Positions 1 through 13,200 of a DNA stretch of 64,000 nucleotides are shown piece by piece. The translations under genes and the position numbers were made by a program. The stretch comes from Auanema rhodensis (taxonomy: Eukaryota > Nematoda > Chromadorea > Rhabditida > Rhabditidae): positions 22,506,001-22,570,000 of the forward strand of contig OZ059897.1 in the NCBI GenBank assembly GCA_964057225.1, read 5' to 3'. How positions within the stretch are numbered: the stretch's first letter is position 1; every line of letters begins with the position of its first letter. The notes below the pieces were generated by a model. That model worked only from the letters and a program-made list of their open reading frames with translations, did no database searches and was not told the DNA's origin.

Positions 1-30
1 TCTAATTTTGAAAACCGCATCTCTTTATCT

Positions 31-70
31 TTCACGTGAAGCGAGTTACATACCAAGTGCACATCACGTG
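31..70. promoter_or_regulatory. Two CACGTG (G-box/E-box) sites per monomer
   Basis: CACGTG occurs at monomer positions 33-38, inside the 10-bp perfect palindrome TTCACGTGAA, and again at 65-70 within ATCACGTG. The centres are 32 bp apart, about three helical turns. CACGTG is the core target of bHLH and bZIP factors, and ATCACGTG also fits the yeast CDEI centromere element (RTCACRTG). The sites repeat in nearly every monomer, so the window carries roughly 700 of them. That they bind a protein here is inference. Individual copies are broken at, for example, 27.67, 28.02, 46.50, 47.38, 47.91 and 50.73 kb. Confidence 0.5.
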
Positions 71-74
71 TACA

Positions 75-94
75 TTTAATTAGCATAAATTAAA
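75..94. other. A+T-rich inverted repeat, 7-bp arms with 6-nt spacer
   Basis: TTTAATT (75-81) and AATTAAA (88-94) are perfect reverse complements separated by AGCATA. The element is present in almost all monomers. Variants at position 87 (A to G at, e.g., 1494 and 15927; A to T at 17336, 18216, 21032 and 22440) fall in the spacer and keep the stem. Variants at 77 and 79 fall in the stem. It could be a melting-prone or hairpin-forming segment; the sequence alone cannot decide. Confidence 0.55.
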
Positions 95-114
95 GTTCAC
101 GTAAATTTCAAAGT

Positions 115-127
115 CATGGTTACCATG
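115..127. other. Short dyad CATGGT-T-ACCATG, once per monomer
   Basis: Positions 115-127 form an inverted repeat with 6-bp arms around a single central T (position 121). The recurrent variant T121 to G (26346, 28986, 30570, 31978) changes only the centre and keeps both arms. The TCAC-type variant changes position 127 and shortens the arms by one pair. With the palindromes at 31-40, 57-62, 65-70, 69-74 and 75-94 it makes the monomer unusually dyad-rich. GGTTACC at 118-124 is also a once-per-monomer restriction landmark. A structural role, such as a cruciform, is inference. Confidence 0.6.
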
Positions 128-528
128 CACCAATATCAATAAAAATTTGTTTTTAGACTAATATGGACATGGGGAATCTAATTTTGAAAACCGCATCTCT
201 TTATCTTTCACGTGAAGCGAGTTACATACCTAGTGCACATCACGTGTACATTTAATTAGCATAAATTAAAGTTCACGTAAATTTCAAAGTCATAGTTACC
301 ATGAACCAATATCAATAAAAATTTGTTTTTAGACTAATATGGACATGGGGAATCTAATTTTGAAAACCGCATCTCTTTATCTTTCACGTGAAGCGAGTTA
401 CATACCAAGTGCACATCACGTGTACATTTAATTAGCATAAATTAAAGTTCACGTAAATTTCAAAGTCATGGTTACCATGAACCAATATCAATAAAAATTT
501 GTTTTTAGACTAATATGGACATGGGGAA

Positions 529-705
529 TCTAATTTTGAAAACCGCATCTCTTTATCTTTCACGTGAAGCGAGTTACATACCAAGTGCACATCACGTGTA
601 CATTTAATTAGCATAAATTAAAGTTCACGTAAATTTCAAAGTCATGGTTACCATGCACCAATATCAATAAAAATTTGTTTTTAGACTAATATGGACAAGG
701 GGGAA
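529..705 (+). repeat. 177-bp length-variant monomer (+1 in the G run)
   Basis: The end of this copy reads GACAAGGGGGAATC instead of GACATGGGGAATC, about 697-702. This is a one-base gain with T changed to A. It shifts the phase of all following monomers by one, which is confirmed by the next start at 706. Confidence 0.93.
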
Positions 706-3700
706 TCTAATTTTGAAAACCGCATCTCTTTATCTTTCACGTGAAGCGAGTTACATACCAAGTGCACATCACGTGTACATTTAATTAGCATAAATTAAAG
801 TTCACGTAAATTTCAAAGTCATGGTTACCATGAACCAATATCAATAAAAATTTGTTTTTAGACTAATATGGACATGGGGAATCTAATTTTGAAAACCGCA
901 TCTCTTTATCTTTCACGTGAAGCGAGTTACATACCAAGTGCACATCACGTGTACATTTAATTAGCATAAATTAAAGTTCACGTAAATTTCAAAGTCATGG
1001 TTACCATGAACCAATATCAATAAAAATTTGTATTTAGACTAATATGGACATGGGGAATCTAATTTTGAAAACCGCATCTCTTCATCTTTCACGTGAAGCG
1101 AGTTACATACCAAGTGCACATCACGTGTACATTTAATTAGCATAAATTAAAGTTCACGTAAATTTCAAAGTCATGGTTACCATTCACCAATATCAATAAA
1201 AATTTGTTTTTAGACTAATATGGACATGGGGAATCTAATTTTGAAAACCGCATCTCTTTATCTTTCACGTGAAGCGAGTTACATACCAAGTGCACATCAC
1301 GTGTACATTTAATTAGCATAAATTAAAGTTCACGTAAATTTCAAAGTCATGGTTACCATGAACCAATATCAATAAAAATTTGTTTTTAGACTAATATGGA
1401 CATGGGGAATCTAATTTTAAAAACCGCATCTCTTTATCTTTCACGTGAAGCGAGTTACATACCAAGTGCACATCACGTGTACATTTAATTAGCATGAATT
1501 AAAGTTCACGTAAATTTCAAAGTCATGGTTACCATGCACCAATATCAATAAAATTTTGTTTTTAGACTAATATGGACATGGGGAATCTAATTTTGAAAAC
1601 AGCATCTCTTCATCTTTCACGTGAAGCGAGTTACATACCAAGTGCACATCACGTGTACATTTAATTAGCATAAATTAAAGTTCACGTAAATTTCAAAGTC
1701 ATGGTTACCATGAAGCAATATCAATAAAAATTTGTTTTTAGACTAATATGGACATTTGGAATCTAATTTTGAAAACCGCATCTCTTTATCTTTCACGTGA
1801 AGCGAGTTACATACCAAGTGCACATCACGTGTACATTTAATTAGCATAAATTAAAGTTCACGTAAATTTCAAAGTCATGGTTACCATGCACCAATATCAA
1901 TAAAAATTTGTTTTTAGACTAATATGGACATGGGGATTCTAATTTTGAAAACAGCATCTCTTTATCTTTCACGTAAAGCGAGTTACATACCAAGTGCACA
2001 TCACGTGTACATTTAATTAGCATAAATTAAAGTTCACGTAAATTTCAAAGTCATGGTTACCATGAACCAATATCAATAAAAATTTGTTTTTAGACTAATA
2101 TGGACATGGGAAATCTAATTTTGAAAACCGCATCTCTTTATCTTTCACGTGAAGCGAGTTACATACCAAGTGCACATCACGTGTACATTTAATTAGCATA
2201 AATTAAAGTTCACGTAAATTTCAAAGTCATGGTTACCATGAAGCAATATCAATAAAAATTTGTTTTTAGACTAATATGGACATGGGGAATCTAATTTTGA
2301 AAACCGCATCTCTTTATCTTTCACGTGAAGCGAGTTACATACCAAGTGCACATCACGTGTACATTTAATTAGCATAAATTAAAGTTCACGTAAATTTCAA
2401 AGTCATGGTTACCATGCACCAATATCAATAAAAATTTGTTTTTAGACTAATATGGACATGGGGGATCTAATTTTGAAAACCGCATCTCTTTATCTTTCAC
2501 GTGAAGCGAGTTACATACCAAGTGCACATCACGTGTACATTTAATTAGCATAAATTAAAGTTCACGTAAATTTCAAAGTCATGGTTACCATGAACCAATA
2601 TCAATAAAAATTTGTTTTTAGACTAATATGGACATGGGGAATCTAATTTTGAAAACCGCATCTCTTTATCTTTCACGTGAAGCGAGTTACATACCAAGTG
2701 CACATCACGTGTACATTTAATTAGCATAAATTAAAGTTCACGTAAATTTCAAAGTCATGGTTACCATGAACCAATATCAATAAAAATTTGTTTTTAGACT
2801 AATATGGACATGGGGAATCTAATTTTGAAAACCGCATCTCTTTATCTTTCACGTGAAGCGAGTTACATACCAAGTGCACATCACGTGTACATTTAATTAG
2901 CATAAATTAAAGTTCACGTAAATTTCAAAGTCATGGTTACCATGCACCAATATCAATAAAAATTTGTTTTTAGACTAATATGGACATGGGGAATCTAATT
3001 TTGAAAACCGCATCTCTTCATCTTTCACGTGAAGCGAGTTACATACCAAGTGCACATCACGTGTACATTTAATTAGCATAAATTAAAGTTCACGTAAATT
3101 TCAAAGTCATGGTTACCATTCACCAATATCAATAAAAATTTGTTTTTAGACTAATATGGACATGGGGAATCTAATTTTGAAAACCGCATCTCTTTATCTT
3201 TCACGTGAAGCAAGTTACATACCAAGTGCACATCACGTGTACATTTAATTAGCATAAATTAAAGTTCACGTAAATTTCAAAGTCATGGTTACCATGAACC
3301 AATATCAATAAAAATTTGTTTTTAGACTAATATGGACATGGGGGATCTAATTTTGAAAACCGCATCTCTTTATCTTTCACGTGAAGCGAGTTACATACCA
3401 AGTGCACATCACGTGTACATTTAATTAGCATAAATTAAAGTTCACGTAAATTTCAAAGTCATGGTTACCATGAACCAATATCAATAAAAATTTGTTTTTA
3501 GACTAATATGGACATGGGGAATCTAATTTTGAAAACCGCATCTCTTTATCTTTCACGTGAAGCGAGTTACATACCAAGTGCACATCACGTGTACATTTAA
3601 TTAGCATAAATTAAAGTTCACGTAAATTTCAAAGTCATGGTTACCATGAACCAATATCAATAAAAATTTGTTTTTAGACTAATATGGACATGGGGAATCT

Positions 3701-4225
3701 AATTTTGAAAACCGCATCTCTTTATCTTTCACGTGAAGCGAGTTACATACCAAGTGCACATCACGTGTACATTTAATTAGCATAAATTAAAGTTCACGTA
3801 AATTTCAAAGTCATGGTTACCATGCACCAATATCAATAAAAATTTGTTTTTAGACTAATATGGACATGGGGAATCTAATTTTGAAAACCGCATCTCTTCA
3901 TCTTTCACGTGAAGCGAGTTACATACCAAGTGCACATCACGTGTACATTTAATTAGCATAAATTAAAGTTCACGTAAATTTCAAAGTCATGGTTACCATT
4001 CACCAATATCAATAAAAATTTGTTTTTAGACTAATATGGACATGGGGAATCTAATTTTGAAAACCGCATCTCTTTATCTTTCACGTGAAGCGAGTTACAT
4101 ACCAAGTGCACATCACGTGTACATTTAATTAGCATAAATTAAAGTTCACGTAAATTTCAAAGTCATGGTTACCATGAACCAATATCAATAAAAATTTGTT
4201 TTTAGACTAATATGGACATGGGGAA

Positions 4226-5281
4226 TCTAATTTTGAAAACCGCATCTCTTTATCTTTCACGTGAAGCGAGTTACATACCAAGTGCACATCACGTGTACAT
4301 TTAATTAGCATAAATTAAAGTTCACGTAAATTTCAAAGTCATGGTTACCATGCACCAATATCAATAAAAATTTGTTTTTAGACTAATATGGACATGGGGA
4401 ATCTAATTTTGAAAACCGCATCTCTTCATCTTTCACGTGAAGCGAGTTACATACCAAGTGCACATCACGTGTACATTTAATTAGCATAAATTAAAGTTCA
4501 CGTAAATTTCAAAGTCATGGTTACCATTCACCAATATCAATAAAAATTTGTTTTTAGACTAATATGGACATGGGGAATCTAATTTTGAAAACCGCATCTC
4601 TTTATCTTTCACGTGAAGCGAGTTACATACCAAGTGCACATCACGTGTACATTTAATTAGCATAAATTAAAGTTCACGTAAATTTCAAAGTCATGGTTAC
4701 CATGCACCAATATCAATAAAAATTTGTTTTTAGACTAATATGGACATGGGGAATCTAATTTTGAAAACCGCATCTCTTCATCTTTCACGTGAAGCGAGTT
4801 ACATACCAAGTGCACATCACGTGTACATTTAATTAGCATAAATTAAAGTTCACGTAAATTTCAAAGTCATGGTTACCATTCACCAATATCAATAAAAATT
4901 TGTTTTTAGACTAATATGGACATGGGGAATCTAATTTTGAAAACCGCATCTCTTTATCTTTCACGTGAAGCGAGTTACATACCAAGTGCACATCACGTGT
5001 ACATTTAATTAGCATAAATTAAAGTTCACGTAAATTTCAAAGTCATGGTTACCATGCACCAATATCAATAAAAATTTGTTTTTAGACTAATATGGACATG
5101 GGGAATCTAATTTTGAAAACCGCATCTCTTCATCTTTCACGTGAAGCGAGTTACATACCAAGTGCACATCACGTGTACATTTAATTAGCATAAATTAAAG
5201 TTCACGTAAATTTCAAAGTCATGGTTACCATTCACCAATATCAATAAAAATTTGTTTTTAGACTAATATGGACATGGGGAA
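4226..5281 (+). repeat. Dimeric higher-order repeat (352 bp), three units
   Basis: Two monomer types alternate perfectly. Type 1, starting at 4226, 4578 and 4930, has T26 and GCAC. Type 2, starting at 4402, 4754 and 5106, has C26 and TCAC (T127). C26 falls at 4427, 4779 and 5131, exactly 352 bp apart. Isolated type-2 copies also occur upstream (C26 at 3019 and 3899), five and three monomers away. The block is a small, local and probably recent dimer expansion. Confidence 0.9.
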
Positions 5282-6161
5282 TCTAATTTTGAAAACCGCA
5301 TCTCTTTATCTTTCACGTGAAGCGAGTTACATACCAAGTGCACATCACGTGTACATTTAATTAGCATAAATTAAAGTTCACGTAAATTTCAAAGTCATGG
5401 TTACCATGCACCAATATCAATAAAATTTTGTTTTTAGACTAATATGGACATGGGGAATCTAATTTTGAAAACAGCATCTCTTCATCTTTCACGTGAAGCG
5501 AGTTACATACCAAGTGCACATCACGTGTACATTTAATTAGCATAAATTAAAGTTCACGTAAATTTCAAAGTTATGGTTACCATGCACCAATATCAATAAA
5601 AATTTGTTTTTAGACTAATATGGACATGGGGAATCTAATTTTGAAAACCGCATCTCTTTATCTTTCACGTGAAGCGAGTTACATACCAAGTGCACATCAC
5701 GTGTACATTTAATTAGCATAAATTAAAGTTCACGTAAATTTCAAAGTCATGGTTACCATGCACCAATATCAATAAAAATTTGTTTTTAGACTAATATGGA
5801 CATGGGGAATCTAATTTTGAAAACCGCATCTCTTTATCTTTCACGTGAAGCGAGTTACATACCAAGTGCACATCACGTGTACATTTAATTAGCATAAATT
5901 AAAGTTCACGTAAATTTCAAAGTCATGGTTACCATGAACCAATATCAATAAAAATTTGTTTTTAGACTAATATGGACATGAGGAATCTAATTTTGAAAAC
6001 CGTATCTCTTTATCTTTCACGTGAAGCGAGTTACATACCAAGTGCACATCACGTGTACATTTAATTAGCATAAATTAAAGTTCACGTAAATTTCAAAGTC
6101 ATGGTTACCATGCACCAATATCAATAAAAATTTGTTTTTAGACTAATATGGACATGGGGAA

Positions 6162-6689
6162 TCTAATTTTGAAAACCGCATCTCTTTATCTTTCACGTGA
6201 AGCGAGTTACATACCTAGTGCACATCACGTGTACATTTAATTAGCATAAATTAAAGTTCACGTAAATTTCAAAGTCATAGTTACCATGAACCAATATCAA
6301 TAAAAATTTGTTTTTAGACTAATATGGACATGGGGAATCTAATTTTGAAAACCGCATCTCTTTATCTTTCACGTGAAGCGAGTTACATACCAAGTGCACA
6401 TCACGTGTACATTTAATTAGCATAAATTAAAGTTCACGTAAATTTCAAAGTCATGGTTACCATGCACCAATATCAATAAAAATTTGTTTTTAGACTAATA
6501 TGGACATGGGGAATCTAATTTTGAAAACCGCATCTCTTTATCTTTCACGTGAAGCGAGTTACATACCTAGTGCACATCACGTGTACATTTAATTAGCATA
6601 AATTAAAGTTCACGTAAATTTCAAAGTCATAGTTACCATGAACCAATATCAATAAAAATTTGTTTTTAGACTAATATGGACATGGGGAA
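6162..6689 (+). repeat. Local dimer duplication marked by CCTAGTGC
   Basis: The A55 to T variant (ACCTAGTG) occurs at 6216 and 6568, exactly two monomers apart, each with CATAGTTACC (A118) and GAAC in the same copy. The same three-site haplotype occurs once more at 231, 34 monomers upstream after allowing for the one-base insertion near 700. This links the left edge of the window to the 6-kb region. Confidence 0.85.
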
Positions 6690-9600
6690 TCTAATTTTGA
6701 AAACCGCATCTCTTTATCTTTCACGTGAAGCGAGTTACATACCAAGTGCACATCACGTGTACATTTAATTAGCATAAATTAAAGTTCACGTAAATTTCAA
6801 AGTCATGGTTACCATGAACCAATATCAATAAAAATTTGTTTTTAGACTAATATGGACATGGGGAATCTAATTTTGAAAACCGCATCTCTTTATCTTTCAC
6901 GTGAAGCGAGTTACATACCAAGTGCACATCACGTGTACATTTAATTAGCATAAATTAAAGTTCACGTAAATTTCAAAGTCATGGTTACCATGCACCAATA
7001 TCAATAAAAATTTGTTTTTAGACTAATATGGACATGGGGAATCTAATTTTGAAAACCGCATCTCTTTATCTTTCACGTGAAGCGAGTTACATACCAAGTG
7101 CACATCACGTGTACATTTAATTAGCATAAATTAAAATTCACGTAAATTTCAAAGTCATGGTTACCATGAACCAATATCAATAAAAATTTGTTTTTAAACT
7201 AATATGGACATGGGGAATCTAATTTTGAAAACCGCATCTCTTTATCTTTCACGTGAAGCGAGTTACATACCAAGTGCACATCACGTGTACATTTAATTAG
7301 CATAAATTAAAGTTCACGTAAATTTCAAAGTCATGGTTACCATGAACCAATATCAATAAAAATTTGTTTTTAGACTAATATGGACATGGGAAATCTAATT
7401 TTGAAAACCGCATCTCTTTATCTTTCACGTGAAGCGAGTTACATACCAAGTGCACATCACGTGTACATTTAATTAGCATAAATTAAAGTTCACGTAAATT
7501 TCAAAGTCATGGTTACCATGAAGCAATATCAATAAAAATTTGTTTTTAGACTAATATGGACATGGGGAATCTAATTTTGAAAACCGCATCTCTTTATCTT
7601 TCACGTGAAGCGAGTTACATACCAAGTGCACATCACGTGTACATTTAATTAGCATAAATTAAAGTTCACGTAAATTTCAAAGTCATGGTTACCATGCACC
7701 AATATCAATAAAAATTTGTTTTTAGACTAATATGGACATGGGGGATCTAATTTTGAAAACCGCATCTCTTTATCTTTCACGTGAAGCGAGTTACATACCA
7801 AGTGCACATCACGTGTACATTTAATTAGCATAAATTAAAGTTCACGTAAATTTCAAAGTCATGGTTACCATGAACCAATATCAATAAAAATTTGTTTTTA
7901 GACTAATATGGACATGGGGAATCTAATTTTGAAAACCGCATCTCTTTATCTTTCACGTGAAGCGAGTTACATACCAAGTGCACATCACGTGTACATTTAA
8001 TTAGCATAAATTAAAGTTCACGTAAATTTCAAAGTCATGGTTACCATGAACCAATATCAATAAAAATTTGTATTTAGACTAATATGGACATGGGGAATCT
8101 AATTTTGAAAACCGCATCTCTTCATCTTTCACGTGAAGCGAGTTACATACCAAGTGCACATCACGTGTACATTTAATTAGCATAAATTAAAGTTCACGTA
8201 AATTTCAAAGTCATGGTTACCATTCACCAATATCAATAAAAATTTGTTTTTAGACTAATATGGACATGGGGAATCTAATTTTGAAAACCGCATCTCTTTA
8301 TCTTTCACGTGAAGCGAGTTACATACCAAGTGCACATCACGTGTACATTTAATTAGCATAAATTAAAGTTCACGTAAATTTCAAAGTCATGGTTACCATG
8401 CACCAATATCAATGAAAATTTGTTTTTAGACTAATATGGACATGGGGAATCTAATTTTGAAAACCGCATCTCTTTATCTTTCACGTGAAGCGAGTTACAT
8501 ACCAAGTGCACATCACGTGTACATTTAATTAGCATAAATTAAAGTTTACGTAAATTTCAAAGTCATGGTTACCATGAACCAATATCAATAAAAATTTGTT
8601 TTTAGACTAATATGGACATGGGGAATCTAATTTTGAAAACCGCATCTCTTTATCTTTCACGTGAAGCGAGTTACATACCAAGTGCACATCACGTGTACAT
8701 TTAATTAGCATGAATCAAAGTTCACGTAAATTTCAAAGTCATGGTTACCATGCACCAATATCAATAAAATTTTGTTTTTAGACTAATATGGACATGGGGA
8801 ATCTAATTTTGAAAACAGCATCTCTTCATCTTTCACGTGAAGCGAGTTACATACCAAGTGCACATCACGTGTACATTTAATTAGCATAAATTAAAGTTCA
8901 CGTAAATTTCAAAGTCATGGTTACCATGCACCAATATCAATGAAAATTTGTTTTTAGACTAATATGGACATGGGGAATCTAATTTTGGAAACCGCATCTC
9001 TTTATCTTTCACGTGAAGCGAGTTACATACCAAGTGCACATCACGTGTACATTTAATTAGCATGAATTAAAGTTCACGTAAATTTCAAAGTCATGGTTAC
9101 CATGAACCAATATCAATAAAAATTTGTTTTTAGACTAATATGGACATGGGGAATCTAATTTTGAAAACCGCATCTCTTTATCTTTCACGTGAAGCGAGTT
9201 ACATACCAAGTGCACATCACGTGTACATTTAATTAGCATAAATTAAAGTTCACGTAAATTTCAAAGTCATGGTTACCATGCACCAATATCAATAAAAATT
9301 TGTTTTTAGACTAATATGGACATGGGGAATCTAATTTTGAAAACCGCATCTCTTTATCTTTCACGTGAAGCGAGTTACATACCAAGTGCACATCACGTGT
9401 ACATTTAATTAGCATAAATTAAAGTTCACGTAAATTTCAAAGTCATGGTTACCATGAACCAATATCAATAAAAATTTGTTTTTAGACTAATATGGACATG
9501 GGGAATCTAATTTTGAAAACCGCATCTCTTTATCTTTCACGTGAAGCGAGTTACATACCAAGTGCACATCACGTGTACATTTAATTAGCATAAATTAAAG

Positions 9601-10209
9601 TTCACGTAAATTTCAAAGTCATGGTTACCATGAACCAATATCAATAAAAATTTGTTTTTAGACTAATATGGACATGGGGAATCTAATTTTGAAAACCGCA
9701 TCTCTTTATCTTTCACGTGAAGCGAGTTACATACCAAGTGCACATCACGTGTACATTTAATTAGCATAAATTAAAGTTCACGTAAATTTCAAAGTCATGG
9801 TTACCATGCACCAATATCAATAAAAATTTGTTTTTAGACTAATATGGACATGGGGAATCTAATTTTGAAAACCGCATCTCTTTATCTTTCACGTGAAGCG
9901 AGTTACATACCAAGTGCACATCACGTGTACATTTAATTAGCATAAATTAAAGTTCACGTAAATTTCAAAGTCATGGTTACCATGAACCAATATCAATAAA
10001 AATTTGTTTTTAGACTAATATGGACATGGGGAATCTAATTTTGAAAACCGCATCTCTTTATCTTTCACGTGAAGCGAGTTACATACCAAGTGCACATCAC
10101 GTGTACATTTAATTAGCATAAATTAAAGTTCACGTAAATTTCAAAGTCATGGTTACCATGCACCAATATCAATAAAAATTTGTTTTTAGACTAATATGGA
10201 CATGGGGAA

Positions 10210-13200
10210 TCTAATTTTGAAAACCGCATCTCTTCATCTTTCACGTGAAGCGAGTTACATACCAAGTGCACATCACGTGTACATTTAATTAGCATAAATT
10301 AAAGTTCACGTAAATTTCAAAGTCATGGTTACCATTCACCAATATCAATAAAAATTTGTTTTTAGACTAATATGGACATGGGGAATCTAATTTTGAAAAC
10401 CGCATCTCTTTATCTTTCACGTGAAGCGAGTTACATACCAAGTGCACATCACGTGTATATTTAATTAGCATAAATTAAAGTTCACGTAAATTTCAAAGTC
10501 ATGGTTACCATGCACCAATATCAATCAAATTTTGTTTTTAGACTAATATGGACATGGGGAATCTAATTTTGAAAACAGCATCTCTTCATCTTTCACGTGA
10601 AGCGAGTTACATACCAAGTGCACATCACGTGTACATTTAATTAGCATAAATTAAAGTTCACGTAAATTTCAAAGTCATGGTTACCATGCACCAATATCAA
10701 TAAAAATTTGTTTTTAGACTAATATGGACATGGGGAATCTAATTTTGAAAACCGCATCTCTTTATCTTTCACGTGAAGCGAGTTACATACCAAGTGCACA
10801 TCACGTGTACATTTAATTAGCATAAATTAAAGTTCACGTAAATTTCAAAGTCATGGTTACCATGCACCAATATCAATAAAAATTTGTTTTTAAACTAATA
10901 TGGACATGGGGAATCTAATTTTGAAAACCGCATCTCTTTATCTTTCACGTGAAGCGAGTTACATACCAAGTGCACATCACGTGTACATTTAATTAGCATA
11001 AATTAAAGTTCACGTAAATTTCAAAGTCATGGTTACCATGCACCAATATCAATAAAAATTTGTTTTTAGACTAATATGGACATGGGGAATCTAATTTTGA
11101 AAACAGCATCTCTTTATCTTTCACGTGAAGCGAGTTACATACCAAGTGCACATCACGTGTACATTTAATTAGCATAAATTAAAGTTCACGTAAATTTCAA
11201 AGTCATGGTTACCATGAACCAATATTGATAAAAATTTGTTTTTAGACTAATATGGACATGGGGAATCTAATTTTGAAAACCGCATCTCTCTATCTTTCAC
11301 GTGAAGCGAGTTACATACCAAGTGCACATCACGTGTACATTTAATTAGCATAAATTAAAGTTCACGTAAATTTCAAAGTCATAGTTACCATGAACCAATA
11401 TCAATAAAAATTTGTTTTTAGACTAATATGGACATGGGGAATCTAATTTTGAAAACCGCATCTCTTTATCTTTCACGTGAAGCGAGTTACATACCAAGTG
11501 CACATCACGTGTACATTTAATTAGCATAAATTAAAGTTCACGTAAATTTCAAAGTCATGGTTACCATGAACCAATATCAATAAAAATTTGTTTTTAGACT
11601 AATATGGACATGGGGAATCTAATTTTGAAAACCGCATCTCTTTATCTTTCACGTGAAGCGAGTTACATACCAAGTGCACATCACGTGTACATTTAATTAG
11701 CATAAATTAAAGTTCACGTAAATTTCAAAGTCATGGTTACCATGAACCAATATCAATAAAAATTTGTTTTTAGACTAATATGGACATGGGGAATCTAATT
11801 TTGAAAACCGCATCTCTTTATCTTTCACGTGAAGCGAGTTACATACCAAGTGCACATCACGTGTACATTTAATTAGCATAAATTAAAGTTCACGTAAATT
11901 TCAAAGTCATGGTTACCATGCACCAATATCAATAAAAATTTGTTTTTAGACTAATATGGACATGGGGAATCTAATTTTGAAAACCGCATCTCTTTATCTT
12001 TCACGTGAAGCGAGTTACATACCAAGTGCACATCACGTGTACATTTAATTAGCATAAATTAAAGTTCACGTAAATCTCAAAGTCATGGTTACCATGAACC
12101 AATATCAATAAAAATTTGTTTTTAAACTAATATGGACATGGGGAATCTAATTTTGAAAACCGCATCTCTTTATCTTTCACGTGAAGCGAGTTACATACCA
12201 AGTGCACATCACGTGTACATTTAATTAGCATAAATTAAAGTTCACGTAAATTTCAAAGTCATGGTTACCATGCACCAATATCAATAAAAATTTGTTTTTA
12301 GACTAATATGGACATGGGGAATCTAATTTTGAAAACCGTATCTCTTTATCTTTCACGTGAAGCGAGTTACATACCAAGTGCACATCACGTGTACATTTAA
12401 TTAGCATAAATTAAAGTTCACGTAAATTTCAAAGTCATGGTTACCATGCACCAATATCAATAAAAATTTGTTTTTGGACTAATATGGACATGGGGAATCT
12501 AATTTTGAAAACCGCATCTCTTTATCTTTCACGTGAAGCGAGTTACATACCAAGTGCACATCACGTGTACATTTAATTAGCATAAATTAAAGTTCACGTA
12601 AATTTCAAAGTCATGGTTACCATTCACCAATATCAATAAAAATTTGTTTTTAGACTAATATGGACATGGGGAATCTAATTTTGAAAACCGCATCTCTTTA
12701 TCTTTCACGTGAAGCGAGTTACATACCAAGTGCACATCACGTGTATATTTAATTAGCATAAATTAAAGTTCACGTAAATTTCAAAGTCATGGTTACCATG
12801 CACCAATATCAATCAAATTTTGTTTTTAGACTAATATGGACATGGGGAATCTAATTTTGAAAACAGCATCTCTTCATCTTTCACGTGAAGCGAGTTACAT
12901 ACCAAGTGCACATCACGTGTACATTTAATTAGCATAAATTAAAGTTCACGTAAATTTCAAAGTCATGGTTACCATGCACCAATATCAATAAAAATTTGTT
13001 TTTAGACTAATATGGACATGGGGAATCTAATTTTGAAAACCGCATCTCTTTATCTTTCACGTGAAGTGAGTTACATACCAAGTGCACATCACGTGTACAT
13101 TTAATTAGCATAAATTAAAGTTCACGTAAATTTCAAAGTCATGGTTACCATGCACCAATATCAATAAAAATTTGTTTTTAAACTAATATGGACATGGGGA

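Larger units (their letters stand above)
1..176 (+). repeat. Reference monomer (phase used throughout), 176 bp
   Basis: Position 1 is the T of TCTAATTTTG. Landmarks by monomer position are: TTTTGAAAA 6-14; CCGC 15-18; a pyrimidine-rich run 20-33; the palindrome TTCACGTGAA 31-40; GTGCAC 57-62; CACGTG 65-70; TGTACA 69-74; TTTAATT 75-81 facing AATTAAA 88-94; TTCACGTAAA 96-105; CATGGT 115-120 facing ACCATG 122-127; variable site 127-130; AATAAA 138-143; AAAAATTTG 141-149; TTAGACTAA 153-161; ATATGGACAT 161-170; GGGGAA 171-176. There are five CpG sites, at 16, 35, 42, 67 and 100. This copy is the GCAC type at 127-130. Since 176 is not a multiple of 3, no reading frame can stay in register from copy to copy. 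Confidence 0.97.
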
